A stretch of DNA of 64,000 bases from Cocleimonas flava (GCF_004339015.1 NZ_SMFQ01000004.1:867901-931900); one strand, 5' to 3'; shown: positions 42,390 to 52,097, counted from the first letter of the stretch. Made by a program: numbers and translations. Notes: a model not told the origin generated them from the sequence alone.

Positions 42390-43411
42390 ATGCTCGCAGT
42401 ATTTTGATATGTGCTTTTCCGATATTTAAATTGAGGATGCGTAAACTTAAATAGAAACAACAATATTAAAAGCAGTGATAATTTCACATCTAAAAATCCT
42501 GCCGCTGAATAAGCAGATTGATTCGTTATTTTGACCGAGCCACTATTTGTTTTAACCCAACCATCATGTTTAATTCTGTCCTTAAAACGAATCAGCTCAA
42601 GATCCAGGTTTTTAATCATATCGTCAAAAGCCACATCGAAACCTTGTCGTGATTTTTGAGTCATCACACTATCAACACCAATAGCAGTAGATCGTTTAGC
42701 TAATTTACTCACCCCTGGCGCACGCATCAATAACTTACGACTACGTACATCAAATACGGCAGTATCGACAAAGGTTTGTATCGTATTTTCATTACCCGGA
42801 ATAACGTACATGCCAACAATCGTCCAATAGAGTAAAGAAGCATTGTTTTGTTCTGATCGGGTCAGTTGGTCGTATGAAACCAAGGCAATGATATCAACAT
42901 CGTGAATATTGGCCACTTGCTGGAGGGTGTCGAAACCCTGTCCCTTCTGAGTTCCATGATGTCTAAGATAGGTACTAGGAATGATAGATATATTTTCTAT
43001 AAAAGGGTGTTTACCAAAGGACTGTTTAACTTTATTTAGAAGTTGATATTTTGTGCTTTCGTCTAACGAGCCATTTCGCCAATGTTGCGACGGCAAAAAT
43101 GCTATTCCCACTTTGATGGGAAGCTCTAGTAAAGTGGGGCCAGACTTTTCAAGCTTGTTAGAACCTTTTCCTGAATATAAAAAACTCGCTAAACTACTTG
43201 AAACGGTATGTTGTCCAGATTTCTGACTTACCAAACCTGAACATCCTGACAGGGCAACAACAGCCAAAAAGAGTAAACAAAATGCATAAAACGCTCTTTG
43301 ATATCTATGGTGTGGATTTATCAGTTCTGAGACATTACGCTCTTTTGCAGTTGCAGATTTATTTATAGCAATTTGCCAAATTTTGATCATTTCAACATCC
43401 TTTCTAAGCAT
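42377..43411 (-). CDS. Rhombotarget-like lipoprotein with C-terminal membrane anchor
   Basis: A 344-residue protein. A long N-terminus leads to a membrane segment and the lipobox ALSGC near residue 57. The body has ELPIKVGIAFLPSQ, DIIALVSYDQL and VGMYVIPGNENTIQTFVDTAVFDVRSRKLL, features I associate with the rhombotarget lipoprotein family. The C-terminus has a short spacer, one hydrophobic helix (LLLILLFLF) and a basic tail, like a rhombosortase-type sorting signal, although the usual Gly-Gly is replaced (SAAGFLD). The Met at 43390 is a possible alternative start. Confidence 0.6.
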   Translation of the reverse strand: MLRKDVEMIKIWQIAINKSATAKERNVSELINPHHRYQRAFYAFCLLFLAVVALSGCSGLVSQKSGQHTVSSSLASFLYSGKGSNKLEKSGPTLLELPIKVGIAFLPSQHWRNGSLDESTKYQLLNKVKQSFGKHPFIENISIIPSTYLRHHGTQKGQGFDTLQQVANIHDVDIIALVSYDQLTRSEQNNASLLYWTIVGMYVIPGNENTIQTFVDTAVFDVRSRKLLMRAPGVSKLAKRSTAIGVDSVMTQKSRQGFDVAFDDMIKNLDLELIRFKDRIKHDGWVKTNSGSVKITNQSAYSAAGFLDVKLSLLLILLFLFKFTHPQFKYRKSTYQNTASIKKG

Positions 43412-43728
43412 AGAAAATGATTACTAGAGAGTCTGCGCAAGAGCGTCAAACAAGGTCTAAAATCAATATGCGAAAAGAATAATGGTACTGATCAGCTTTT
43501 GACTATTGAAACAAGAATAGTGTTAAAAACACATATTCAGAGTATCGATATTTAATACTTTTATTTTTAAGCAGTAAAATTACACTCCGTTACTTTTGGC
43601 TTGATATCGAGATTTTTTTCAGAAACATTCAATATCATGATTTTTTTATTTCATCAAATTTTTCAAAAAATCCAGGATTAAAAAATGACAAAGCACCTGC
43701 AAAATAACAGGTGCTTTGTGAAACTAGA
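43412..43728. other. Intergenic region, rhombotarget-like / small secreted protein
   Basis: About 317 bp, AT-rich. It holds the terminator of the upstream minus-strand gene (43689-43718) and no other recognisable feature. Confidence 0.4.
43689..43718 (-). terminator. Terminator of the small secreted protein gene
   Basis: CAAAGCACCTG and CAGGTGCTTTG are perfect 11-base complements with an eight-base loop. On the minus strand they are followed by a T-rich stretch with six T. Confidence 0.75.
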
Positions 43729-43959
43729 CTATTGAGTAGCCGTCGTTCCGTCTGCATTCTTCTCAACTTCTTCACAGATCGGCAATTTAAGATTTGCCTT
43801 ATCTTCGTCTGACATCTTATCCACTTCCGCTGTTGTAATGCAATCGATGGTCACAGCATCCCCGTCAACCATTTCAGTCTTGGTTTCTGCAAATCCTGGC
43901 AAACTAAAACCTATTGCCAATAAAATTGAAGTTGCTACTGCTGTTTTTTTGATAGTCAT
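43729..43959 (-). CDS. Small secreted acidic protein with two Cys
   Basis: A 76-residue protein with a signal peptide (MTIKKTAVATSILLAIGFSL, cleaved after FA in PGFAE). The mature part is acidic and has two Cys (TIDCITTAEV and LPICEEV) that could form a disulfide. Function unknown. It has a good ribosome-binding site (AAGGAG) and its own terminator. Confidence 0.65.
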   Translation of the reverse strand: MTIKKTAVATSILLAIGFSLPGFAETKTEMVDGDAVTIDCITTAEVDKMSDEDKANLKLPICEEVEKNADGTTATQ

Positions 43960-44484
43960 TTTTGACTCCTTAAAAAGTTTTTAAATATTATTTAACAAAT
44001 ATGAAACAACAACTTATTAAAATAAGGCACAAGTCGATTCCCTCGCTGCCACCTCATAATGTTGATGTTGTCGCTTCGGAAAATAGGACTTAGTGAATTT
44101 CAAATAGTTTCATTTAGTTTTCATAAAAACTAAATTTCAATTTCATTTTTTTTGTAAAAACCACACTTAAGTTGATGGTTTTAATAGCGAATTTTTGTTC
44201 AAAAATTAAGCAAAAAAAATGAAAATTAAATTAAATATTTTTCATTTTTCTGACTTAAGAATAATTTAATTAATGAACAAAAATAAATATTCATTAGAAA
44301 ATTGCCCTGCTCCTGAGTTGATTTATAATGACTAATTAGCACTAAGTCACCCCCCTACTTTGAGCCCGTTTTTTTGAAATTTTCAAGAAAGAAACATCAC
44401 TAGACGGATTGAACCATTGAAAAAACTTCTTTTTAGCGGTTCAATTTAAGGCTTATTTTTTAATACTTTTAGTTTAAGGAATGT
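43960..44484. other. AT-rich divergent intergenic region
   Basis: 525 bp of very AT-rich DNA between the divergent small secreted protein and dioxygenase genes. It includes element copy 18; otherwise no gene or operator could be identified. Confidence 0.5.
44346..44375 (+). repeat. C-rich/T-tract dispersed element, copy 18
   Basis: GTCACCCCCCTACTTTGAGC, then CCG and seven T, in the divergent promoter region 110 bp before the dioxygenase ATG. Confidence 0.85.
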
Positions 44485-45558
44485 TTGATGAATACCCTGC
44501 CACCTATTTACTCGTCTAAATTCCCTCCTACATTAACTACAGAAACGGCCTGGAAAGGTCCTTCCATCAAAAATACACCAGAAAAATGGGTTTATACGTT
44601 TAAGCAGGAAGATATTGATGAGATTAACGAGGCCGTTGCAAAGTTTATTGCATCTGATTTAAAGCTAGAAACAATATCTAAAGATAACTTTCAACTACCT
44701 TTGCTAGGGAATAAGCTCAACAAAATCAAATCAGAGCTTACCGATGGCTTGGGCTTCAAGCTATTCAGAGGTTTAGATATCTCTACCTATAATAGAGAAG
44801 AAGTTGCCACGCTCTTTATGGGAATCGGCTCCCATCTTGGCAATCCTCGCTCACAAAATGCCGCAGGTCATCTATTGGGTCATGTGCGTGATATCGGCGC
44901 AGATGAGAACGACCCAAACAGCAGAATTTACCAAACGAATTCGCGCCAAACGTTTCACACAGATAGTGCTGATGTCGTTGGCCTCATCTGTTTAAAGACG
45001 GCAAAGTCCGGCGGTGAGTCGCTCTTAGTGAGTGCAGAGTCGATCTATAATGAAATGTTAAAACGTCGACCAGATTTAGTTAAATTACTGTTCTCTCCCG
45101 TCGCTACAGATAAAAGAGGTGAAGTCGAACCAGGACAAAAACCTTTTTTCACCATACCTGTGTTTAGCTGGTTCAAGAATAAATTAACGGTTATCTATCA
45201 AAGGCAGTATATCGATTCCGGACAACGCTTTGACGGCGTACCAGAGTTACCAGAAAATTATGTCGATGCGCTTAATTTATTTGATGAATTAGCGAATGAT
45301 GAAAGCCTCAACCTATCCATGAAACTGGAAGTGGGCGATATGCAATTTGTACACAATCACAGCATGCTGCACGACAGACGTGGTTTTATGGATTGGCCAG
45401 AGCGAGAAAACAGACGTCACCTATTACGCTTATGGTTAAGTGTGCCTGACGACAGAGAATTGCCACCAATCTTTAAGGAACGCTACGGTAATATAGATGT
45501 TGGAAATCGAGGTGGTGTCATTGTAGAAGGTACGAAGCTTAATGCTCCGATTGATTAG
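44485..45558 (+). CDS. TauD/TfdA-family 2-oxoglutarate/Fe(II) dioxygenase
   Basis: A 357-residue member of the TauD/TfdA family. Iron ligands are visible: the His-x-Asp pair in TFHTDSADVVGLICL (near residue 158) and the distal His in FVHNHSMLHDRRGF with Arg in NRRHLLRLWLS (near residue 310) for 2-oxoglutarate. The substrate is unknown. The regulator and aminotransferase downstream suggest sulfur or amino-acid metabolism, but nothing in the protein identifies it. Confidence 0.88.
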   Translation: MMNTLPPIYSSKFPPTLTTETAWKGPSIKNTPEKWVYTFKQEDIDEINEAVAKFIASDLKLETISKDNFQLPLLGNKLNKIKSELTDGLGFKLFRGLDISTYNREEVATLFMGIGSHLGNPRSQNAAGHLLGHVRDIGADENDPNSRIYQTNSRQTFHTDSADVVGLICLKTAKSGGESLLVSAESIYNEMLKRRPDLVKLLFSPVATDKRGEVEPGQKPFFTIPVFSWFKNKLTVIYQRQYIDSGQRFDGVPELPENYVDALNLFDELANDESLNLSMKLEVGDMQFVHNHSMLHDRRGFMDWPERENRRHLLRLWLSVPDDRELPPIFKERYGNIDVGNRGGVIVEGTKLNAPID

Positions 45559-45595
45559 AACCAAACAGCTAACAAATTAATTAAGGCTGCATGCC

Positions 45596-46330
45596 TTATC
45601 TTTTATAGACATCAAACACAGTAAAGCGCCAATCACGTACGGCCAAAACCGAGGTATAACCAAGACGTTCACTCAGTGGAAGTGTAACGTCTTCTTTTGC
45701 CATTTCATCAAATTCTCTGGCAAGTCGCTCCAGTTTTCTTTGAAAAATTGCATTTGATTCATGCGACAACATACCATTCAAAACGACTAGCTTTTCTTCC
45801 GGCTTTGAGAACTTAGAATTAAAAAACTCCGATTCGATACTCTCCCTAAAAAATCGTTGGATGTGACCGTTATTTCGCCATTTAAAGTTTGAAGATATTT
45901 TTATCTTAATTTTATTATTCGGCAGTAGTTCGATAATATTCAAGCGATCAAGCTTGGCTAAATGCTGAATACATTGTGCTTCTGTGAAATTATAAGCCTG
46001 TAGAATTTCTTCCAGAGTCCAGTTATTGATTACCATAATCGTAATTAGTAACAGTTCTCTATCACTGACTAATTGCTGCTCTTGTTCGTCACTGAGTTCA
46101 CTGATCTGTCTGGCTGTAGAATCATTCACCTTCTGCATTAATTCGGTGATTTCCATATCCAGCATCTGACAAATTGCATCTAAACGATTCAAACTCACTG
46201 TTTGCTGAGCAAACATGCGCTTTACGCTCGCCTCAGACAACCCTAAATGCGCTGCTACATCGGCATAGGTTTTCCCATGCGACTTAAGCGTTTTCTTTAA
46301 GGTACTGATTATCAGGGTAGTTTGTGCCAT
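45596..46330 (-). CDS. XRE-like helix-turn-helix regulator
   Basis: A 244-residue regulator with an N-terminal Cro/CI-type helix-turn-helix (LKKTLKSHGKTYADVAAHLGLSEASVKRMFAQQTVSL, residues ~10-50). A winged or helical C-terminal part is not assigned to a family. It is divergent from the MalY/PatB aminotransferase gene, its most likely target. Confidence 0.75.
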   Translation of the reverse strand: MAQTTLIISTLKKTLKSHGKTYADVAAHLGLSEASVKRMFAQQTVSLNRLDAICQMLDMEITELMQKVNDSTARQISELSDEQEQQLVSDRELLLITIMVINNWTLEEILQAYNFTEAQCIQHLAKLDRLNIIELLPNNKIKIKISSNFKWRNNGHIQRFFRESIESEFFNSKFSKPEEKLVVLNGMLSHESNAIFQRKLERLAREFDEMAKEDVTLPLSERLGYTSVLAVRDWRFTVFDVYKR

Positions 46331-46499
46331 ATTCTATAAGCCAATGAATGGCATCCTATGAATGAAAAAACATTTATTTAGATTAATTGAAAACTTCGTT
46401 TGCAAGCAGTAACAACTCAACATATTGTGCCTGAAATCACACATAAAATGAATCAGGGCTGATAAGCCGTAATATTAATGAGAGAACACCAAAGTAGAT

Positions 46500-47699
46500 A
46501 TGAATACCGATCTAAACACCAATGTAAATCCTGACACAAACACTGACATAAACAGCAAAACTGATTTCGATAAAATAATCGATAGAAAAAACACTTACTG
46601 TAAAAAATGGGATAAATATAAAGGCAAAGATATTATTCCCTTCTGGATTGCAGACTCAGACTTTGAGACCACTCCTGCGATTGTTGAGGCATTACATCAA
46701 AGAGTTGCTCAGGGTGTCTTTGGTTATACCGAACAAGGTACTGCGGGTGTTCGTGAAGCCATTACCTCACATCTTTCTTATCATTATGACTGGTCCATAA
46801 AAAGTGAATGGATTGTGCCGCTTTCAAGTCTTGTGAATGGGCTAACCTTCTCTTCGCTTCTCGCAGGAGACGACGATGATGAAATCATGGTGCCCGAAAT
46901 TATCTATCCTCCCTTTAATTTCGTTATTAATAATACAAAGAGGGAAAGAATCAGAGTCCCGATGCAGTTACAAAACGAACGATGGACTTTAGATTTCGCT
47001 GCTCTGGAAGCATCTATCACCCCAAAAACTAAAATGGTTCTATTTTGTAATCCCCATAACCCTGGTGGAACCGTTTATACCGAAGAAGAATTACTGCAAC
47101 TACAGGCTATCTGTAAAAAGCATGATTTATTGATTTGTTCGGATGAAATCCATTGTGATTTGATTTTAGATAAAAATAAAAAGCATTACCCCTTTGGCAA
47201 CCTGAATGAAGATGCCGCAAACCGCAGTATTACACTGATGGCAGCGACCAAAACCTATAATCTGGCAGGAATGAATTTTGGTTTTGCTATTATTCCCAAT
47301 GACGAAATCCGCAAAAAGTTTGAACAGGATGTTTTGGAAAAAGCTCCTGAGGTCAGCATTCTGGGGCAAACTGCGACTGAGGCGGCATTTAAACATGGTG
47401 AAAGCTGGAGACTACAGCAAATCGATTATTTAAGAGAGAACCACGATTATCTGCTACGAGAAATCAACGCTATACCAGGCTTGAAGATGTTCCCTTTAGA
47501 AGCGACCTATCTTGCATGGATTGATGTCTCCGATCTAGCACTCGACAATGCCGAATCCTTTTTTGAAAACGCAGGCATCGGCATATCAGCAGGCGTCTAC
47601 TTTGGTGATAAAAACTTTATTAGACTCAACTTTGCCTGTCGTCGATCTTTGCTTGAAGAAGCGATTAAACGCATTACAAAGGCTGTTTCTGAATTATAG
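46500..47699 (+). CDS. PatB/MalY-type aminotransferase (cystathionine beta-lyase)
   Basis: A 399-residue PLP enzyme of fold type I. Conserved stretches include DIIPFWIADSDFETTPAIVEAL near the start, CNPHNPGGTVYTEEEL, SDEIHCDLI and the PLP lysine in MAATKTYNLAGMNFGF (near residue 253). PatB/MalY proteins cleave cystathionine or similar C-S compounds. The first ~20 residues are an Asn/Thr/Asp-rich tail, so a later start cannot be excluded. Confidence 0.88.
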   Translation: MNTDLNTNVNPDTNTDINSKTDFDKIIDRKNTYCKKWDKYKGKDIIPFWIADSDFETTPAIVEALHQRVAQGVFGYTEQGTAGVREAITSHLSYHYDWSIKSEWIVPLSSLVNGLTFSSLLAGDDDDEIMVPEIIYPPFNFVINNTKRERIRVPMQLQNERWTLDFAALEASITPKTKMVLFCNPHNPGGTVYTEEELLQLQAICKKHDLLICSDEIHCDLILDKNKKHYPFGNLNEDAANRSITLMAATKTYNLAGMNFGFAIIPNDEIRKKFEQDVLEKAPEVSILGQTATEAAFKHGESWRLQQIDYLRENHDYLLREINAIPGLKMFPLEATYLAWIDVSDLALDNAESFFENAGIGISAGVYFGDKNFIRLNFACRRSLLEEAIKRITKAVSEL

Positions 47700-47785
47700 A
47701 ATCTAACTTACTTCGAACTCACATATGAACTAAGTAGCAACTGATACACTACTAAAACACATTAAATCTGTTAAGGAATTACGAC

Positions 47786-48112
47786 ATGTTGATATCAAAC
47801 CTTGAATTTATGACGGGTAGAAAAGTCACCAAACATCTAGGACTTGTTCAAGGTAGCTCTGTTCGTGCCAAGCACGCGGGTCGTGACATCATGTCGGGAA
47901 TCAAAAATATGTTCGGTGGTGAACTCACTGCCTATACCGAACTGTTACAGGAATCACGTGAAGAAGCCACCGAGCGCATGATTGAGCAAGCCCGTTCGGT
48001 GGGCGCTAATGCGGTACTCAACGTGAGATTTTCCACTTCCAGCATCACAGCGGGGGCAGCTGAAATTTATGTTTATGGTACTGCCGTTATTCTTGACGAA
48101 TCTGAAACATAG
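47786..48112 (+). CDS. YbjQ family (DUF74) protein
   Basis: A 108-residue YbjQ-type protein with KVTKHLGLVQGSSVRAKHAGRDIMSGIKNMFGGELTAYTELLQESREEATERMIEQARSVGANAVLNVRF-like features in short blocks (VQGSSVRAKH, GGELTAYTELL, ANAVLNVRF). Function unknown. A second paralog and an M48 peptidase follow; this cluster recurs in other genomes, as far as I recall. Confidence 0.85.
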   Translation: MLISNLEFMTGRKVTKHLGLVQGSSVRAKHAGRDIMSGIKNMFGGELTAYTELLQESREEATERMIEQARSVGANAVLNVRFSTSSITAGAAEIYVYGTAVILDESET

Positions 48113-48143
48113 ACTCTAATTAGAATTAATAAATAAATATTTA

Positions 48144-48172
48144 GCCACCCCCCTACTTTGGGGCACTTTTTT
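48144..48172 (+). repeat. C-rich/T-tract dispersed element, copy 19
   Basis: GCCACCCCCCTACTTTGGGG, then CAC and six T, 31 bp after the first YbjQ gene and 25 bp before the second. Confidence 0.85.
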
Positions 48173-48197
48173 AAAAAAGCGTTTTACGGTACAAATT

Positions 48198-48641
48198 ATG
48201 GATCAAATTCTCATAGTCGCTGTCCTAGTTTCACTGGGCTATTTCTTTGGCCGACGCGCAGAAAAGAAACATTTCATCAGCCTGATCGAAAGAGAAAAAG
48301 TGATGAATCAATTGCCAGCGATGGCAAGCCGAATGCCTCCTCAGGATAATCGATACGAACAAAAACTGGTTTCCGGAAATGTCGTCATCGCTAACGATTA
48401 CTTCAAAACTTTTGTCGCTGGTTTGCGCAATTTATTCGGCGGGAAAATAAGCACTTACGAAACGCTACTGGATAGAGGAAGACGCGAAGCCGTATTGCGC
48501 ATGAAAGATCAGGCACAACAATTTGGTGCAGAATTAGTCTTTAATGTGAAATACGAGACGTCCAGCATTTCTGGGCAAGACAGCCGTAAAATGCCGATTA
48601 TCGAAGTACATGCCTATGGCACAGCTTTAAAAAAGCTTTAG
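48198..48641 (+). CDS. YbjQ-like protein with membrane anchor
   Basis: A 147-residue paralog of the previous protein with one N-terminal membrane segment (ILIVAVLVSLGYFFGRR) and a linker, then the YbjQ domain (LVSGNVVIANDYFKTFVAGLRNLFGGKISTYE and AELVFNVKYETSS). It is membrane-tethered by prediction. It stands between its paralog and the M48 peptidase, probably as one unit. Confidence 0.8.
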   Translation: MDQILIVAVLVSLGYFFGRRAEKKHFISLIEREKVMNQLPAMASRMPPQDNRYEQKLVSGNVVIANDYFKTFVAGLRNLFGGKISTYETLLDRGRREAVLRMKDQAQQFGAELVFNVKYETSSISGQDSRKMPIIEVHAYGTALKKL

Positions 48642-48688
48642 TTACATAAAACACAAACTATCCATATTTACGGTTAACTCTCACAGCC

Positions 48689-49528
48689 ATGCAATACGAA
48701 AACCCACAAATACCAGAAGACATTAACACCAGTAAAGAGAACCCTTTAAAGGAATTTTCTGTGTTGCTGGTGGGATCAATTGCGCTCGTGATTGTGGTTT
48801 CGTTGGTACTCAGTTTAGGCGGTAGTTGGCTAGCGGGGCTAATCCCCTATAACGCGGAAAAGAAAGTAGCGAGTTTGTACGATGTCTCTGCTCATGATGA
48901 CAATAGTGACCATCAGCAAATCACCAAATACCTACAACAACTTGCGGATAAAATCAGCAAAGCACAAAATCTTCCTGAAGAAATGAAAATTACAATCCAC
49001 TATATGCATTCAGATACGATGAATGCTTTTGCAACACTGGGTGGAAATGTATTTATGTTTAAAGGCTTGCTGGAAAAACTCCCAAACGAAAATACCTTAG
49101 TCACCCTGTTAGGGCATGAAATTGCACACGTAAAATATCGACACCCGATTAAATCCCTGGGTGGAGGTATCGCAGTGTCGATCGCAATGACGACATTAGG
49201 TAGAAGCGCAGACAGTCAAATACTGGGGGATACCGGATTACTCTCCACCTTGCACTTTAGTCGTAAGATGGAGCAACAGTCTGATATTGAAGCCATGAAT
49301 ACCCTGAAAGCGCTATACGGTCATCTGAACGGAGGCGCTGAATTGTTTCGAATATTTCATAATGAACGCGCGGCGATGGAATCTAAAGAGCCTGCTGAGT
49401 TCTTCAGTACTCACCCACAAGATGAAAAACGTATAGAAAGTTTCAGCGATATGGCACAAAAAAAAGGCTGGTCTGAAACCGGAACATTAACCCCCCTTCC
49501 CGATTTTTATCGAAATGCCTTTCATTAA
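48689..49528 (+). CDS. M48-family membrane metallopeptidase
   Basis: A 279-residue zinc peptidase: one membrane segment (VLLVGSIALVIVVSLVLSL, residues ~25-45), then a catalytic domain with the zinc motif HEIAH in LLGHEIAHVKYRHP (near residue 145) and the Glu ligand in EQQSDIEAM. It belongs to the M48 (HtpX/Ste24-like) family, with the catalytic domain outside the cytoplasm by prediction. Confidence 0.88.
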   Translation: MQYENPQIPEDINTSKENPLKEFSVLLVGSIALVIVVSLVLSLGGSWLAGLIPYNAEKKVASLYDVSAHDDNSDHQQITKYLQQLADKISKAQNLPEEMKITIHYMHSDTMNAFATLGGNVFMFKGLLEKLPNENTLVTLLGHEIAHVKYRHPIKSLGGGIAVSIAMTTLGRSADSQILGDTGLLSTLHFSRKMEQQSDIEAMNTLKALYGHLNGGAELFRIFHNERAAMESKEPAEFFSTHPQDEKRIESFSDMAQKKGWSETGTLTPLPDFYRNAFH

Positions 49529-49644
49529 ATCTCTGTTTAATTAGAATACCTTACTTTAAACCGCGAATTCGAACACGCATTAAAACACTCGGCTTTAGCT
49601 ACCCCAGTGCTTGATAACCCCCTATAAACCACCATGATTCAACG

Positions 49645-50493
49645 ATGAAATTTATTAAATATATAACAGCAGTACTGTTCTACTTTGTTTTTGACAGCTT
49701 TTTTATGGCTTTTATCGGGCTTCTTGTTGGTGGCTTTATCAGCTTCAAACTCTCAGGCGGACTCATAGGGCAACTCAGTGGTTTTGGTAATGTTGGCGGT
49801 ATCACCGGAATAAAAACCAATAAACAAGCTGCCTTCTTTAAAACCGTTTTCACCTTAATGGGGAAACTGGCGAAAGCGGACGGTCGTGTTTCTGAAGAAG
49901 AAATCGCTCACGTTGAAACCTTCATGAAACAACTCAATATGAGTGCCGAGAATCGCAAACGCGCGATCAATCATTTTCAGGAAGGTGCCAAGTTAGACTT
50001 CAATATCGCTCCCCTGATTCAGGAATTCAACCGGGTAAACGCCAACTCTCCAAACATGAAGCAAATGGTCATGGTTTATTTGATACGAGTGGCTATTGCT
50101 GATGGAAAACTCGATCAGGCTGAAACTGAATTACTCAGATCTATCGCACAACAATTCGGCTATTCACCACAGGCTTTTGAACAATTAATGGCGATGATTC
50201 ATGGTCAGGATCAATTCTCGGGCGGTCAATATCAACACAGTGGACAGAGTTCTGGCGCGGGTGGATACACCTCTGTCAATGCCATAAGTGCGGCTTATCA
50301 AGCCTTGGGCGTTTCCGAGGACAACACTGATGCTGAAATCAAAAAAGCCTACCGTCGCCTCGTACGCGAATATCACCCCGATAAGTTGATGGGCCAAGGC
50401 CTTCCTGAGGAAATGATTAAAGAAGCCACTGAAAGATCTCAAGAAATTCAGACGGCATACGACACGATCAAGAAAAGCCGAGGCATGAAATAA
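49645..50493 (+). CDS. djlA: DjlA-like co-chaperone (TerB and J domain)
   Basis: A 282-residue protein with an N-terminal membrane segment and Gly-rich stretch, a TerB-like helical domain (residues ~60-185, LMGKLAKADGRVSEEEIAHVE) and a C-terminal J domain with the HPD motif (AYRRLVREYHPDKLM). It matches DjlA in order and orientation. It stimulates DnaK, probably at the membrane. Confidence 0.9.
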   Translation: MKFIKYITAVLFYFVFDSFFMAFIGLLVGGFISFKLSGGLIGQLSGFGNVGGITGIKTNKQAAFFKTVFTLMGKLAKADGRVSEEEIAHVETFMKQLNMSAENRKRAINHFQEGAKLDFNIAPLIQEFNRVNANSPNMKQMVMVYLIRVAIADGKLDQAETELLRSIAQQFGYSPQAFEQLMAMIHGQDQFSGGQYQHSGQSSGAGGYTSVNAISAAYQALGVSEDNTDAEIKKAYRRLVREYHPDKLMGQGLPEEMIKEATERSQEIQTAYDTIKKSRGMK

Positions 50494-50515
50494 AGACTCG
50501 CTATAAAATACTCAG

Positions 50516-50544
50516 AAAAAAAGCCCTGTAAGTAGGGGGGTGCC
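50516..50544 (-). repeat. C-rich/T-tract dispersed element, copy 20 (divergent orientation)
   Basis: On the minus strand: GGCACCCCCCTACTTACAGG, then GC and seven T. It lies after djlA but in antisense, and upstream of dnaB. Confidence 0.85.
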
Positions 50545-50674
50545 TTTCGTTTATAGATTCACTATTTATGGATTCACCCCCAAAAGTTAAACACATATTA
50601 TCCACAGCTTATGACCAATCAATCCATAAGATTTGGTACTAACTATTAAACGCTATCCAAGATAAACTAACACC

Positions 50675-52054
50675 ATGTCAGCCATCCTCACTCAAGATTC
50701 AGCCGTAGAACATTTAAAAGTTCCCCCTCATTCAATCGAAGCAGAGCAATCTGTACTTGGTGGACTGTTACTGGAAAATATGGCGTGGGATAAAATTGCG
50801 GACATCATAACCGAACATGATTTTTATCGTCATGATCACCGCCTCATTTTTCGTTCAATCGCCGTTTTAGCCGAAACCGACAAACCTCGTGATGTCATTA
50901 CCCTATCCGAGTGGTTAAAGGACAGAGACGAACTTGAAAATGCAGGTGGTCTTGCGTATTTGGGTACGCTCGCGAAAGACACACCGAGTGCGGCTAACAT
51001 TAAAGCCTACGCCGATATCGTGCGAGAAAAATCGGTATTGCGCCAGCTGATCAGTATCGGTTCAGAAATTGCCGAAGAAGCTTTTAATGCTGGCGATAGA
51101 CCAAGTAAAGAGCTACTTGATGAGGCTGAGAAAAAGGTTTTCGAAATCGCCGAACAAGGCAACCGAAAACAAGATTTCCACACCATCAAAGATTTACTTA
51201 AATCGACGCTAGCAAAAATCGATGAGCTAAGTAAATCAACAGACGCCCTTACCGGTGCTTCAACTGGCTATACCGATCTTGATGGTATGACTTCTGGTTT
51301 ACAGAAAGGTGATTTGATTATCGTCGCTGGTCGTCCGTCCATGGGTAAAACGACCTTCTCGATGAACCTCGCAGAATACATTGCGGTAAATGACAAAAAG
51401 CCAGTCGCCATATTCAGTATGGAAATGCCCGCGGAACAATTGATCTTGAGAATGTTTGCCTCAATGGGGCGCGTTCCGTTAAATGATATTCGAAACGGTA
51501 AAATTCGCGAAGAAGATTGGCCTCGCATCGGCATGGCAGTAAAAGCCTTTGGTGAGACTAAGTTATTTATTGATGATACTGCTGCTATGTCTCCCACAGA
51601 AGTTCGTGCAAAATGTCGTCGACTGCATCGTGAGCATGGGCATATGGGTCTAGTTGTTCTCGACTATATCCAGTTAATGCAAACCGGTGCAAAATCAGAT
51701 AACCGTGCCGCCGAAATTTCAGAAATTTCACGATCCCTGAAAGCACTCGCGAAAGAACTGGAATGCCCAGTGATCGCCCTATCCCAGCTAAATCGTAGTT
51801 TGGAGCAACGCCCTAACAAACGCCCCATCATGTCTGACTTACGTGAATCAGGAGCGATCGAGCAGGATGCGGACGTAATCATGTTTATCTACCGTGATGA
51901 AGTGTATGACGAAAACACCCCAGACAAAGGCATGGCCGAAGTAATCATCGGCAAACAACGTCAAGGTGCGATTGGTAAAGTTCGTTTGACCTTTACCGGT
52001 AAATACACCCGTTTTGATAATTTTATGCCTGATATTTACGCACCTGAGAACTAA
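50675..52054 (+). CDS. dnaB: Replicative DNA helicase DnaB
   Basis: A 459-residue hexameric helicase. It has the N-terminal domain with PPHSIEAEQSVLGGLLL near residue 17 and the RecA-like core: Walker A GRPSMGKTTF near residue 217, FSMEMPAEQLILRM, DYIQLM and LRESGAIEQDADVI. No intein is present. A gene for alanine racemase follows on the same strand, the common dnaB-alr order. Confidence 0.97.
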   Translation: MSAILTQDSAVEHLKVPPHSIEAEQSVLGGLLLENMAWDKIADIITEHDFYRHDHRLIFRSIAVLAETDKPRDVITLSEWLKDRDELENAGGLAYLGTLAKDTPSAANIKAYADIVREKSVLRQLISIGSEIAEEAFNAGDRPSKELLDEAEKKVFEIAEQGNRKQDFHTIKDLLKSTLAKIDELSKSTDALTGASTGYTDLDGMTSGLQKGDLIIVAGRPSMGKTTFSMNLAEYIAVNDKKPVAIFSMEMPAEQLILRMFASMGRVPLNDIRNGKIREEDWPRIGMAVKAFGETKLFIDDTAAMSPTEVRAKCRRLHREHGHMGLVVLDYIQLMQTGAKSDNRAAEISEISRSLKALAKELECPVIALSQLNRSLEQRPNKRPIMSDLRESGAIEQDADVIMFIYRDEVYDENTPDKGMAEVIIGKQRQGAIGKVRLTFTGKYTRFDNFMPDIYAPEN

Positions 52055-52097
52055 CCCTTTCTAATCACATTGTTCTAATATTTTATTGAAGTAGCTT

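Noticed and set aside
43131-43150. AAAGTGGGG resembling the reverse of the element core
   Set aside because: Only nine bases match, without the long C/G run or the T-tract, inside the rhombotarget-like gene. Chance match.
49488-49510. CCCCCC run followed by TTCCCGATTTTT in the M48 peptidase gene
   Set aside because: Only the C-run and a T-run are shared; ACTT and AGG are missing and the codons are for a normal protein end (TPLPDFY).
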